Below, piece by piece: positions 43,539-56,081 of a stretch of 64,000 nt of DNA; position 1 is the stretch's first letter, and each line of letters begins with the position of its first letter. The notes under the pieces are model-generated. The model was not told the DNA's origin. It saw nothing but the letters and a program-made list of their open reading frames with translations, and searched no databases. The stretch comes from Helichrysum umbraculigerum (lineage: Eukaryota; Streptophyta; Magnoliopsida; Asterales; Asteraceae), in assembly GCA_949592205.1 (NCBI GenBank), contig CATIUR010000006.1, positions 10,433,001-10,497,000 on the forward strand. Reading direction: 5' to 3'. A program made the position numbers and the translations under genes.

Positions 43539-46069
43539 TGTAACACCCGCCAAATTAGGACTAGTATTTAGTGCCTAATCAGATGTTAATACATGTAATT
43601 AGTTCTGTGTTAGGCTATTAATGTATCGAATTATATATATTGTTGAATATATACAAAAATGCGATTTGGTTAAATCGTACTCAATTTAAATCGTATGTAT
43701 TTCGATTCAATTTAATATGGACGTTGGTGACCAATTTTATTAAATAACGTTTTTATGTCAAAAATATTATTATGATAATATTTCGTATTCAATACGTAAC
43801 GTACAAACAAAGCTTAAACAATTTAAAATATTAAAATGCGCAAATTAAATAAACTAACTTACCTTTTTATAACTCAAATATAAAGTGATTAGTAAAATAT
43901 TTAAATAAGATAACGTGTAATAACTTGTATTTTAAAACGTACCATTTAATATGTAAAATAATTATTTTAAACGACGGAGCAAACTAACACCGCACGGAGA
44001 GCGGAGACCGAAGGTTGGAGGATAAACCCCACTCACCTCCTTATCTCTTTCTCATTTCTCTTTTTCTTTCTCTCTCTCTCTCTTTCATTTTCTCTCAAAA
44101 GTTCATCACCTCCACCCTCCCTAAAACGCAAAATACTACTATCAAACGGCCTTGGATCTTATCACCACTTTGGAAGAAAACGTTCACCGAATCACGATCT
44201 ATCATCCTATCTTTTCGGATTTTTGATCCGACACTTTGTAAGTTTCCGACAAAACCCGAAACTCTCCGTTTTTACTCATTTTTACGTTTTTATGGTTTGT
44301 ATCAACTTATAATGTCCATATTTGGGTTGGGTAAAAGTTTTGGACCGAACGGAAACCGAAAAACTCGTTTTCGACACATTTTCCGGCCAACATACCGCTA
44401 CGTCGCAGTTGGCCCAGAAAGTATGCGACGTCAGCTTCAACGTCGCAAAACCCCTCGTGACATCGCATGGTGCGACGTCAGTCACAACGTCGCATTAAAT
44501 TGCGACGTCGCATATAGCGACGTCAGCCCCAACGTCGCCTTAATTGGCCGAAGTCGCACTTAGCGATGCAAGCCCCTACGTCGCAGAAATCAACAACGTC
44601 GCATATAGCGACGCCACGGACAACGTCGCATTAAATTGCGAAACGTCGCCTTTAGCGACGTCATGCTCAACGTCGCAATCCTACCTGCGACGTCGCACCC
44701 AACGTCGCACAAACCAGAACCTCAAAAACACAGATTTTTACTAAGTGTCGAGACTCGAAATTTATCACTCGATTTTACCTAAATTCGGTTCCAGATGCGT
44801 TTTTCGTTAAAGCAATATAGTAGAAATAAAAATTTTCCAAGCTGACCTGGCAGCTCGACCCCAGCCAGGGGCTCTGCCCCTTGAACCCCGCCAGGGGCTG
44901 CCGCCCCTTGGACCCCGCTACCAGGGGCGCTGCCCCCGGACCCCCGTACTTAGATTCCGTAACGGCTTCTAAAACACAATCAAAACACATTTTTCAAGTA
45001 AAACGACACGAAATCAAAATAATAATAGTTGAGATTATTATTACAAATCCGTCACCAACGGGCCGTACACTTTTCAAAATTTAAACTTATCAACCAAATA
45101 GTGGAAATTTGGACATTATAGTTGAACGAACAACTACAAGGGTGATCTATTGAGATACCCAATCATGATTATAACCATCGCGTGTCGTGGACACCCTCAG
45201 GTTACAAGTCTTTGGACTTCGATTCTCGGCTAATCATTCTCAGTTTATTTTCATAAACTCAACGACTCAGGTGAGTCTCATAGCCCCTCTTTTACTGTTT
45301 TACTCAGGGGTGTGATATACTGCTCAACTTTTAACATGTGAACGCAAGTACCAACTTTTCATATACTACATGAGTTTTTCGAAACTAATCATTTAAAGTC
45401 CTCCGTCAGCATAGTTGTTAATACGTTGTAGCGTGAATATTAGTATATGGTACCATATAGGATTGACCCACCTCGTCCGGGTTAGCAAGCACTAACCGGG
45501 TAAACGGACGTACTAATATTTGGGAAGACGAATGTGGATTAGGCATTCGTGGAGGCAACCTCGCCCGGAATTCTCTATAGGGGACCCGGCCCTCGAGTTA
45601 AGCTCAACTATGTGCTCATGGCTGTATACACGATGACTATCATTTAATTGCTGGATGTAATTCATTATTTAATTGCTGGATGCAATTCCTTATTTAAATC
45701 TTGCGGTTCATACTATATTAACTGATTTCAAACCTGTGAGCTCACCAGCTTTCTAGCTGACCTTTTAGCATATATCGCAGGTACCAAGCAGTAGGATGTT
45801 TCTACTTCAGGACCCTAGCTCGAGTCAGCATACAGAAGATTGAGATTTTCTTGCATTAGTATATTTTGTACAAGTACTTATGTATTGAAATCTCCTTTTA
45901 TTTAAACTCGAGCAATGTAAAGCTTTAAATGTTGGAAACATTTCAGTTATCAATATATTTTGTTAAAACGACGCATATAGAGTCGTTTACTATATATCTT
46001 TGTGCTTTGTTATTGATTAGTAACACCCAAATCAAGCTTCCGCAAATCATTAAATTTGGGGGTGTTACA
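43539..46069 (+). repeat. 3' LTR of the gypsy element, 2531 bp
   Basis: Same length as the 5' LTR. It includes the array at 44399-44703, GC-rich segment 44852-44952 and terminal hairpin 46020-46068. Confidence 0.96.
44399..44703. repeat. GCGACGTCGC short inverted-repeat array, 3' LTR
   Basis: Copy of the 5' LTR array, one or two substitutions different (for example GACGTC here for GACGTT). Confidence 0.9.
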
Positions 46070-48129
46070 GTAGCATCAACCAAATTCCAAACTTGGTTGT
46101 CATACATGGACTGAATCTCGTCTTTCATAGCTTCCTTCCACTTAGCAGTCTCAGGACCTGCCATCGCTTCCTTTGTAGTTAGCAGGTGCATCTAATTCAC
46201 TTAGTGTACTATCACTAATCTTATCATCTTCTTCTATATGGGAACCATAATAGAACTGAGGAAGATTGCTAACTCTACAACTGTGAGCAGGTAAGGATAT
46301 GTCATCAAGTTCAACGGGTGTCACCACCCCTTGTTGAGTGTTAGTGTTTACAATAGGTTCTTCATCGGTAGATCCTTGAATTTCTTCAAGATCAACTGTA
46401 CTCCCACTGTCCTCTTCAGATATTATTTCTCTCTCAAGGAACACTCCTTTTCGAGTTACAAACACCACATTATCCTTATGGTTGTAAAAAAATTATCTAA
46501 ATGACTCTTGTGGATTACCGATGAAAATATACTTTTCAGATCTAACTTCTAGTTTGTGCTAAGTTTCTCGTCTAACGATAACTTCACAACCTCAGATCTG
46601 GATGTGCCCAAGAGAAAGACCTTTTCTCTTCCACATCTCATAAGTCATCTTTGAACTTTCTTGGTGAGTACTAGCTTTTAGATATGTGCGACTGTCTATA
46701 ATGCCTAACCCCAAAAGCTTATTAGAAGTGTTGCCCGACTCATCATAGATTTGAACCATGTCTAACAGGATTCTATTTCTCCTCTTAGCTACTCCATTCA
46801 ACTATGGTGTTCTAAGAGGAGTCAACTGTGAAACTATTCCACAGTATCTAAGATGATCAAGAAACTCGATACTAAGGTCTTCTCCTCCACTATCGGATCG
46901 GGGTACCTTTATCTTTCTGCCCATTTGGTTCTCTATTTTGTCCTGATACCTTTTTGGAATTTCAAAAGTATCTAACTTATGTTTAATCAGATAAACATAT
47001 CCATGTCTACTGAAGTTATTAGTAACATAGTAGCGATTTTCATCTTTTGTGGCGCATCGGAATGGTCCACATTCATCTGTGTGTACCAAGTCCAATAATC
47101 CTTCACCTCTTTCACACTATCCTGTGAATGGTGATTTAGTCATCTTGTCCAATAAACAAGATTCGCATACATCATCTGATTTGAGGTCGAATGATTTCAA
47201 CACTCCATCCTTTTTGGAGTTGGGCGATGCGTTTCTTGTTTACGTGCCCAAGACAAGAATACCACAATTTGGATTTATCAAGCTCATTAGACGAACCAAC
47301 ATTTAAATTACTTTGCTGGCATATTCAACATTTTTATATATGCCTTTACAAGGAGAAGCTTTATCACCATTCTCATTAACAAATGAAAACTGATAACTAT
47401 CCTTAAACAAGCATAAAATATAAACTATGTTGCTTGTTATTTCTGACGAATAACTGCAATTATCTAAATGTATCCTAACCTCGGATTTTAGCATGAGCTC
47501 AAACTTTCCAATGGGCGTGACTCTCTTGTTTCCCATGACTAAGTTGAGCTCTTCATGCTTCAAACTTCTACTTTCCTTTAGGCCTTGCAATACAGTGCAA
47601 ATGTGAGTACCACACCCTGTATTCAAGACCTACAAATTAGAAGTCGTAGTATCGTGGAGTTCGATTATTTATATACCTGAATCCTTTTCAACCTTACTGT
47701 CTTTAAGGTCCTTCAGATATTTTGGGCAGCAACGCTTCTAGTGCTCCTCTGTGTTGCAGTATGGCACACTGATTCCTTTGGATCATTGCAGGTGCAATTT
47801 CATATTCAATCTTTCTCTTAGCCTTACGATTGGACTTTCCATTCGTAGCTTTTCCAGATCTCTTCCTTTTCTTTGCATTATGACCAATTGACAACACAGG
47901 AGCTGTTGAGCTAGAGGGTACATCAATCATCTTGATCCCTTGCTCAGCTACTTTTGGAGTTCCATTATTGAGGTCTCTCTCTCATTCAAAACCATTTGAT
48001 ATGAGATTACAAACTGTTTGTAGACAGCTGGCTGACTGGATAGAATTATGTTGACTAAAACTTAGTATCAAACATCATAATATTTCCGGTGAGCTTCAAT
48101 CTCCTCTTGGGTTGAATCATTATCATTAG

Positions 48130-48262
48130 TGAGAATTTGCTCATCGAGAACATACTACTTATTCTCGTCGAGAACATACTCCTTGCTCTCGTACCTTAGA
48201 GTGAACCTACGGTTTCACAGCTCATCAAGAACATACTCCCTGTTCTCATTCCTTTGGTGAAC
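48130..48262. repeat. Imperfect tandem GAGAACATACT repeat in copia gag region
   Basis: Three units containing ATC(G/A)AGAACATACT and CTCGT or CTCATTCC, about 27-70 bp apart. Coding is already lost here. Confidence 0.6.
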
Positions 48263-49361
48263 CTAAGGTTTTACATCCAGTCCATACACCTTGGACTGGT
48301 AAGCTTTTCCCTCCCAAGAACTTGAGAGTAATGAGAAGTTCGGATTTGTTTGCAGAATTGGAAACGGGAGGATTATTACCATTTTCAACAGATATTATTG
48401 AGATAAAAAAGTGTTTTAGTTAGTCTGAATATTCCTTAAAAATTACCCAATTTCAAATTAAAGCTAGGATCCTTATTTTAGATTCGTTTTATGAAAAGGG
48501 TTGCCGTAATCATATCGCGAATTTATTTTAGGTAGATAATGCTCTTGTCAATTTCATTCTCTATAAAATTCCTAGTTCTTCTGAGATTCATTGATTACCA
48601 TCAATGACATGTTAATCTCGGTTATGCTCATCTACCATTCATGACTGGGATGCCGAGGATCATGAACTAGATGGTGAATTAACCATGCAAACCCCGCATG
48701 GTCCCCGGCTCGAGTACGCTCGAGAATCGCGAGTCTCACATCATCTCTCACTTATGTTCTCATATTAATGTGCCGGTAAACCACATACGCTCCATTAACA
48801 GTCCATACAAGAGATGTGCGGTTTTGATGGGTTAGCATACTATTCACATTTTCTATAGCTAAAACGGGATTTTGTTTTAGTACTTTTAAGTCTACTTTTA
48901 ATTTTGACATTATCCTATCAAAAGCCCTCGGTAGCTCCATTGAATGCATATAGAGGCGGAGAAGTAGGTCAACGCGAAGCTTATTAAAAACCTACTTCTT
49001 CAGGGAAGCAAAGCGACCCGTCTTATACCTCTCTCATAGTTTGTTCACTATGGGTGAGCCGATTTATCGATTGACTGACGATGTATTTAGACTTTAATGT
49101 TATGTATATATAAATCATATTATATATAAGGTCTCTCTTAAACATTTAAGGTTCAGGGTTTTCTTTTAAAATATTTTAAAATTTAGCGTATATTTTAAAC
49201 AATTAAAATACTAAGGTCTGATTAGTAAAGTAAAGTAACTGTATACATATATAAATCTATTATACATATATACCTAATTTAATTATTTGGACAAAATAAA
49301 AACAATTTATTTCCAAAAGCATTTTATCTACTATTTTGTATTGCTAACATTATTAAGCTAT

Positions 49362-49374
49362 GGCTCTAATACCA
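49362..49374 (-). other. Primer-binding site of the minus-strand copia element
   Basis: Read on the minus strand this is TGGTATTAGAGCC, one mismatch from the iMet site, one base inside the LTR edge at 49376. Confidence 0.85.
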
Positions 49375-49375
49375 C

Positions 49376-49806
49376 TGTTGGGTTTTCTATTCCTTAACTA
49401 GATTAACATACGCAGCGAAAATAACAATTAATCTAGAGCAACTAGGAAACTAAACCATAAAGGACCTTGACTTAATAAATGAAAGCGATAATACAAAATA
49501 AATAGATAAATGAGAAAATACTAACCTTTGAGAAAACCAATTTCTCATGCGCAGACTCCTTGCTCAACCTTCACGCGGAATCCTTGCTCGAACTTCCATG
49601 CTGTGGAGCCAAGTACCCAAACCAGAATACCTCTAATGGTTCACACCCATGAACCAAGAGAAACTTCAAATCCTAAAGTCCCGACTCTAAGTCGTAAAGA
49701 CTCTTATAAGGATTAGGAATGAGAAAGATAGAAAGAATCCAACTAAATTCGAATCTGGGATACCTTGAAAGCTTGGAATAAGCCTCTATTTATAGGGGAA
49801 GAGGAG
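49376..49806 (-). repeat. 5' LTR (element sense) of the minus-strand copia element, interrupted
   Basis: It matches 32264-32692 closely up to GGGGAAGAGGAG, where the next LTR element has inserted at 49807. The remainder would lie beyond position 64000. Confidence 0.9.
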
Positions 49807-50299
49807 TGATGTGACGCAAAAAGTCAAGTTTTTAAGTACGAGATTCCTCACTTTTTGGGTTAATCTTTAGTGAAAACATTACAAAACAATCATTAATTAC
49901 TAAAATTCACTAAAGTGCTCCAAATATAGACGTTGCTACAAAAATCACTAAAAACGTCCGAATAACGAGCAAAACAGAGCGAATAAACAACAACCAATTC
50001 TTCCACCCTTATTTACCTTATGAGAAACACATTCTAACCTTTTCATATGATGTCATAGGTAAAAACAAGACAGAAGAATCAAGAATCATTCAAATTGGAT
50101 AAAGAACGGAAGAGATACACCTTTACAGATCGTTAAAAGTCATTCTGTCTATGCCTGAGCTACACACATCCAATTTCTATTAAATATGTACCATTAGAAG
50201 CTAACGGAATTACGAGATCGTGGGCGAAAGAATCAGGTCAAACGGACGTGTAACGAAGGAGATACGGGCGTTTTAAGCAACGAACAAAAACTGATGGAC

Positions 50300-50374
50300 C
50301 CCGTATACGACCTTGGAGACCGTATACGGCCTCAACAATACCGTATATGGCCCCTGCAAGGCTGTATACGGCCC
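50300..50374. repeat. CCGTATACGG near-palindrome array upstream of the LTR TATA box
   Basis: Four copies of (C)CGTATA(C/T)GG(C) spaced by 16-20 bp, ending 85 bp before TATAAATA. The right LTR counterpart is 62924-62976, and the diverged solo LTR has GTGTACGG copies at 54131-54216. Confidence 0.85.
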
Positions 50375-50458
50375 CCAAGGGACAATTGGGCTCTGTTCGT
50401 GCTTCGTTTGCTTGTACGATGTGCTGTTTCGCTTGTACGTATGATTTGAGACTTCACC

Positions 50459-50466
50459 TATAAATA
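50459..50466 (+). promoter_or_regulatory. TATA box of the LARD-like LTR
   Basis: TATAAATA in CACCTATAAATAGGGG. The same box is at 63063-63070 in the right LTR and at 54288-54295 in the solo LTR. A CT-rich leader follows each. Confidence 0.82.
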
Positions 50467-51224
50467 GGGGTCACCTCCTTCAACCATAAAACACCTCATT
50501 CTCATTTCTCATTTTCACTTTCTCTCTCACACACTTCTCTCTCTCTACTTTCTCTCTCTAGGTTCTCTATCTAGTCTCTCTCTCTAGGGTTTAACCCTTG
50601 GAACTAGTGGGAAGACTAGGGGAGAATCCTTTTCTTTTCTAGATTAGTTATGTAATTTAATTAGTATAAGCTAGCACTTGTAATGCTTGGATATTGTACG
50701 AAGAAATACAAGCTGTTATTCTGCTCGCAATTCGTATCGGTATTATCTATCCTTTGTAGTATTAATTTAATTGTCATAATGTTATTGTTTGATGTTTGTG
50801 ATTTATTAATGTTAGAAATGTTTATTGCTATGTTTTGTGAGTAGTTGCTTGTATGTTTACCATGATTTAGATTGTTATTGATGATGTTACATTAATCCTT
50901 TATATATATATATATAATTGGGAGTTGTTATACTTTGTTATCTGTCTAAACTTATCATGAATATAGATCTAGTGTCTCCTCACCCTTTCCAGACTTTCAC
51001 GTGACTATTGCCTTACTTTTAGGACTTTACAAACCCTAGCTACGTAGATATAGTTATCTAAAGTTACAGTATGAAGCTATGAGACTCCATAAAATGGCAC
51101 TGTACTTCGTATAGCGTTGGAAACACCACTAGTGGAGTACAAATACGTGGAAGCTAAGGAAATGCCTAGGATTGTCTCATCGCGGAATATCTAGAAGTTA
51201 CCCTTCTAGAACTTGGGTCTAGGA

Positions 51225-51380
51225 ATTAAAGATGTGGAAATGCTTGCTGTCCTATACACCGTTAGTACACCTAAGATCTGGAAAACTGTGGAAATGCTTA
51301 AATGCCCTATACACCGTTAGTACATCTAGGATTTGGAAAGCTGTGGAAATGCCTAACTGCCCTGTACACCGTGACTATTC
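51225..51380 (+). repeat. Degenerate ~70-bp tandem repeat in the LARD LTR
   Basis: Two to three units containing (A/G)(A/G)CTGTGGAAATGC, CCTATACACCGTTAGTACA and ATCTAGGATTTGGAAA variants; the same array appears at 63795-63960. Confidence 0.75.
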
Positions 51381-52231
51381 ATAGGGATGAACGCCTGAAT
51401 GTAAAGGAGGGTCTATATTTATGACGGTAGATTATATGCTTGAAATAGATAAATACAGAGTTCTGTCAAGAGAGTAATGATGCTCAAACCATGCTTAACT
51501 CTACATAACCGATAGTTTAGAATAACAACAGTTAACAACCAGTACACAGTTAGATAATAACAAATAGACTTAGGGGTTAAGAAAGCTCAGTAGATAAATT
51601 GCATTCTGTTGCCTTATGCTAGCACCCCGGATACATATATCCATTTAGAGGGTCACTTAGTCTTTATCAAGACAAGTGTGGGGGTTTTGAAAACAGTCTG
51701 ATCTGATCAGAATCATGATAGCTAAGGTACTCAGTGACATACGTATTTAGAACCGGAACTAAATAAGTAGGGTCCTAGTGTTTACAACTAAGTTTATATG
51801 TCTATTAGCTGAATGTGTCCCCAATAAACATCATCCCAACTATACTCTATCCTAAATCATGGTGAACCACGTCTTTGTTATCCTTAAGTGTTACATGTAT
51901 GCTAGCTTCCCTTTACTTTTATGCCTTATTAGTTTTAGTAATTTAAATAAATGAAAACCCAAAAACAATCACCTATCTACTTATCCAAAACCCTTGCTTG
52001 ATTACTAAGTTATCAGAACTAGCTCTGTTTCAATTCTTCCGTCGCGAGGAACAACCCTGGATCATCCTTACCACGTACTAGTATCAGGTATTCGTACCTA
52101 ATAACAGTAGGTTGTACGGAGGTTTAGGACCCCAACAAAATATAAATTTAAAACTACCGCCGCACCTAGCGGAAAGGTCCGCAATGACAGGAAGCGATTC
52201 CTGAACCGACCGCTGGGTGCTTGTCAAGTTT

Positions 52232-52253
52232 TTTGCATCGCTGCCGGGGACGG
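52232..52253 (+). other. Degenerate primer-binding site of the LARD-like element
   Basis: TTTGCATCGCTGCCGGGGAC lies just inside the left LTR; the CTGCCGGGGAC core is kept and the first half is mutated relative to the usual gypsy site. Confidence 0.6.
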
Positions 52254-52455
52254 TAGTATGATTCGGAGCCTGTTTAGACAAATTTAGTTTTTAAGCGATC
52301 CTTTTAGACCGGTATTCACCATCCCTACCCGAAGTTACTTTCTTCCGTAGATTAGCGTAGTTAGATTAAATTACCGTAGCTTAGTTAGATTAATTTCCCT
52401 TCTCACCCCAAATTTAATTCGGAAACCTTCTTCGTGTGCTGTCTTTACTGATAAC

Positions 52456-53610
52456 TTGGCAATGGCTACTCTACAACAACTAAAGGATCAATTAGATAGT
52501 CTTGTTAATTCAATTCAAGATAGATGCAGGAGTGATGTCCACTTAGATAACAAATGTCAAAGGTATAGTATGACTTATTCGGATAACATAGGGTATTCAG
52601 ATACTCAATCACAATACCAATATGACCCTTATGCTGTCCAACAACATCAATACCAACATTACTATCCTGAATCATTTGAAGTCTACCCACACTCATCTTT
52701 CCCTGTACACGAACCACTACCGTATGAAAGTTCTGACTTGAGAGATATGCCCATAGCTTATCTCAGCAATAGTGCTACTCTTTCACCTTCTCACAACCCA
52801 CTTGAACAATTAATGAAAGAACAAGATGACATGCTTAGAAGATGCACTGATAAGCTGTCTAAAATAGAAACACTAGTCCAAGTGAGAAGTAAGGGAACTA
52901 GGGATCAAGTTACAACTGACCATAGGCTACAGGAAGACAAGAGGCACCCACACACCACATCTACTTCAATCGACACAGACTTTCATTCTCATGAGACTGG
53001 TTGCAAAATTACTTCAAATTCTACACTACCCAATCTTTTAAATCCTCACTACCACCCATTCTTAACCTATCTACGTCCGAGACCAACGAGGAGTTCATTC
53101 TAGAGGAACTTTCCGAACCAATGCCACTTGAAACTTCGAGCCGGAGTAACGAGTATGACGAGGTAGACGAAGAGATAGAACTAGAGAAACCGGAAGAGGA
53201 GATTTACCTAGAAGACTTGGCTTCAGAAGGACCAGAGGAATGCACACCAACTCTGAGAAGTGATCTCATTCAAACCGACGTGGTTAATAACATCCCGCTG
53301 CAAGTTGTGGTTGATGAAATCCCACATATCTTTCTAGATGAATCACCCACTGATCTAGTTGAACCTTCTATTGCCATAGAACCCATTACCAAAGTAGTTA
53401 ATGAAAATGTTGTTACAAGATTGGAGACAATAATGGATACTGTCCCACCTCCATTCCCAAAGTACAACATTATCACTGACCAAAAGACCATAGGAAGTAA
53501 GGCGGGTTCTGCATCATGGTTTCCCTACAAACCTTCTCTCCACCACATAATGACGTATATGTCCTGGAGTAGTAAGGATTCCTTTGACCAACCCATTCTG
53601 TCAATCCGAC
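52456..53610 (+). pseudogene. LARD internal ORF, 5' part, one frameshift
   Basis: The frame starting MAMATLQQLKDQLDSL is open to 53103. It is Gln/Tyr/His-rich with a helical segment at about residues 115-140 (LEQLMKEQDDMLRRC). Coding sense then passes to another frame open from 53001, very acidic (EEIELEKPEEEIYLEDLASE), ending in SASWFPYKPSLHHIMTYMSW...PILSIR, where the solo LTR inserts at 53611. It continues at 55889. No catalytic domain. It may be a gag derivative or a LARD-specific protein. Confidence 0.6.
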
Positions 53611-55888
53611 TCATGTGTAGCAAAAATTCATGTTTTTATGCACATATTTCCCGCACATTTGACATAATTCTTGGTGAAAACACTTGAATTAAATGTTTAT
53701 CTACTTAATTTCACAAAGTAGGTCAAATTATAGGCATTGCTATAAAAAGTGCTAAAAGCATCCAAAAGACACCAAAATCGAGGCAAATTATTCAAACACC
53801 AATTCTGAACACACTTTTAATCACCTGAAGCTACAAGTTCTTAATTAGTCTCATGTGATGTCTCAGGTCATTCCAAGAATGTAGAATCAAGAATCGTGCA
53901 TATCGGATAAGGAACGAGGAAGATAGAGCCGTCTGAGCACAAACCGAAAGCATTCCACACATGCCAACTCTAGAGAAATCTAAATTGGGCACATTTGGCA
54001 TCATTAGAAGCGTAACGGAATTACGAGAACATAGGCTAAAGAATCAAGTCAAACGGACAAGAAACGAAGAAGATACGTGCGAATTAAGCAACGAGAAAAG
54101 CCAAAAACAGCTCATGGCCCCCCTTCAGTCAGTGTACGGCTCTGGGAAGGCCGTGTACGGCCTTATATGGTCATGTACGGCTTCATCCAGTCCGTGTACG
54201 GCCTCATGACCCCCGTGTGTTCTCGTTTTGCTTCGTTTGCTTGTATCTTGTTGCATTTGACTTGTACCCTTGATCCCTTGGTTCACCTATAAATAGATGG
54301 CCTCATTTCCTCATTTCACAAACCTTAACCTCATTTTCACTCTTTCACTTTCTCTCTCACACTCTCTCTCTCTCTCTCTAGAGTTTCTCTCTCTAGATTT
54401 CTCTCTCTAGATTAGGGTTTTAGTTGGTTAGTTCTTGGTTAATATTTAACCTAGACTAACGGTGGTTCTATTTTTGTAATGGTGTAGGGAATATTCTGAG
54501 GGGCTTATTTGTAATATTGTCGAAGATATTGCGGAGGTTCCGTTCGTGTATTCTTTCAACATTATTCTATCTACGCATAATCTACGGTTACTTTTTTCCT
54601 TTTCTATTTTGATGATTGCTATTATTGTTATGATAGATTTAGGATTGTTTTCCAATCGTAGTGAGTAGTTCTTTTATGTGCTTGTTGTGATGTAGTTAGC
54701 TTGTATATGTTAGGGGTGATGTTACTTTAAATACACAAATGAAAACCGGTGTACTGTTAACTTTGTATTTATGAATTTCTAAACCAAAATCGTCTTTCCT
54801 CCAATAAACGTGGTTAGAACCTGTATGACAAGGAGTCGCGAACCTTGATCAATCGGAAACTACCTATCTATGTTTTCAAATATAAACATGGTCTGCATTG
54901 TGTAGCTGTGGAAATACTGTCAAGCCTATCGTATAATACACCGTGAATCAATCAGGGATTTATTGGGATATGTTTAAATAGTGAGGGTTGGGTTTATATC
55001 ATAGATGGTCAAACTTTAATACAAAATTAGTTAAACTAGTCTAGAGTGACCATAAAGTATGTGGCACCGGAAAGACCGTAAAACGGCACAGTACTTCGTA
55101 TAGCGTTGGAAACACTTTAAGTGGAGTACAAATACGTGGAAGCTAAGGAACTGTCATTGGTTGAAGACTGTGTCACATCCTGGTTGAACCACTCAGCTCT
55201 GGATTAAACAAAGACCATTAATATAGAGTTAGCAGTCACCAAACCAAGTCTTAATCTTAAATGCCTTGCCTAGTCTTAGTATCCTCACAGTGTTAAGAAC
55301 GGTCAGAATTTTAGTGGGTCTGTTACTCTATCTCATGCGCCTAGGAATCTTATTCCAAGAAGGGTCACTATTCCACCATATGGAAAGTGTTAAAGAGTTG
55401 AGCAGCCTCCTCTAATCAGAATCACCACAACCTAGCAACCCAGTGACATACTGTCTGAGAAATCAGACAGTAGGGTGTTAGTGTTTACACTGTGAATATT
55501 TTGACGAAAGCAAGACACAAATCTTTAAAAGACGTTTTCATACACAAACCCTAGGCATCACCCCATAACATAAGCTAACGAAATCATAGCAAGCACTATC
55601 CTCCATTACTGATTAAACCTTATCTATCTTTTACTGTATTTATTTACTATTGCTTAGTTTAGTTTAAACGGACCTAAAACCAAATAAAAAAAAACCTTTT
55701 TTAAAAAACCCATCACTAATTTGAATAGTTTCTCTTGACGACTCCGCTTCACAATACGATTGATCTTAAGAATGAACCTAAGTTATACTTACCTCTGTAA
55801 GTAGAATTTAGGTCCCCAGCTCTTTATAAATTTAAAACTTACTACCCCCGTTGTGCCCGTTGCGTGAACGACCATTTCGGGCGCAACA
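53611..55888 (+). mobile_element. Solo LTR, diverged relative of the LARD LTR, 2278 bp
   Basis: It is flanked by a perfect CCGAC duplication (53606-53610 and 55889-55893). The start TCATGTGTAGCAAAAATTCA aligns base for base with the LARD LTR start TGATGTGACGCAAAAAGTCA, so the usual TG terminus has become TC. The end is GGGCGCAACA. Inside are GTGTACGG copies (54131-54216), TATAAATA (54288-54295) and a CT-rich leader. It sits in the LARD ORF, which rejoins in frame across it. Confidence 0.9.
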
Positions 55889-56081
55889 CCGACCCAAGGA
55901 GGTATTAAAAGTTGAAAGATTTGTTATACCTCCAGTAAAACCATTCCCTCACTTTGAACCATCTCCTTATATTGGACATACCCTCATTATAACTTTACTT
56001 AAACTCTTAGGTATGTACCAATATTACCCCTTGTATCTACTGATGGATGCAAGGAAGCCGCTAGGATCTCCTGACATATAG
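55889..56081 (+). pseudogene. LARD internal ORF, 3' part
   Basis: It resumes in frame after the solo LTR (PKEVLKVERFVIPPVKPFPH) and ends at TAG 56079-56081 after ARKPLGSPDI. Basic and Pro-rich; no known domain. Confidence 0.6.

Larger units (their letters stand above)
35413..46069 (+). mobile_element. Complete young Ty3/gypsy retrotransposon (chromovirus-like), 10.7 kb
   Basis: The two LTRs are each exactly 2531 bp (35413-37943; 43539-46069) and differ at about eight positions by eye. Target duplication GTAGC is perfect (35408-35412; 46070-46074). The primer site is 37947-37959 and a purine-rich GGTGGAGAA precedes the 3' LTR. Internal order is extra ORF, then gag-protease-RT-RNase H-integrase with a chromodomain-like C terminus. 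It lies inside the pol gene of a minus-strand copia element, whose reading frame rejoins across it when one GTAGC is removed. With LTR divergence near 0.3%, insertion is recent; one nonsense codon is the only visible lesion. Confidence 0.96.
46070..49375 (-). pseudogene. Ty1/copia gag, protease, integrase and start of RT, degenerate
   Basis: Minus strand from right to left. Gag remnants (48000-49350) have several stops. A CCHC-like region and basic stretch lie at about 47700-47930. Protease NTGCGTHICTVLQGL is at about 47620. Integrase DLVHTDECGPF, RSDSGGE and QLNGVAKRRNR span 46700-47095. A connector follows, then KWKEAMKDEIQSMYDNQVWNLVDAT just before the gypsy insertion at 46069. Integrase and protease segments are in different frames with scattered stops. 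It joins the pol segment below 35412. Confidence 0.85.
49807..52226 (+). repeat. 5' LTR of the LARD-like element
   Basis: About 2.4 kb. It holds the CCGTATACGG array (50300-50374), TATAAATA (50459-50466), a CT-rich leader (50510-50590) and an R/U5-like tail. It contains no real ORF. Repeated lines such as CTGTGGAAATGC...CCTATACACCGTTAGTACA (51230-51370) form a degenerate tandem repeat of about 70 bp. Confidence 0.85.
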
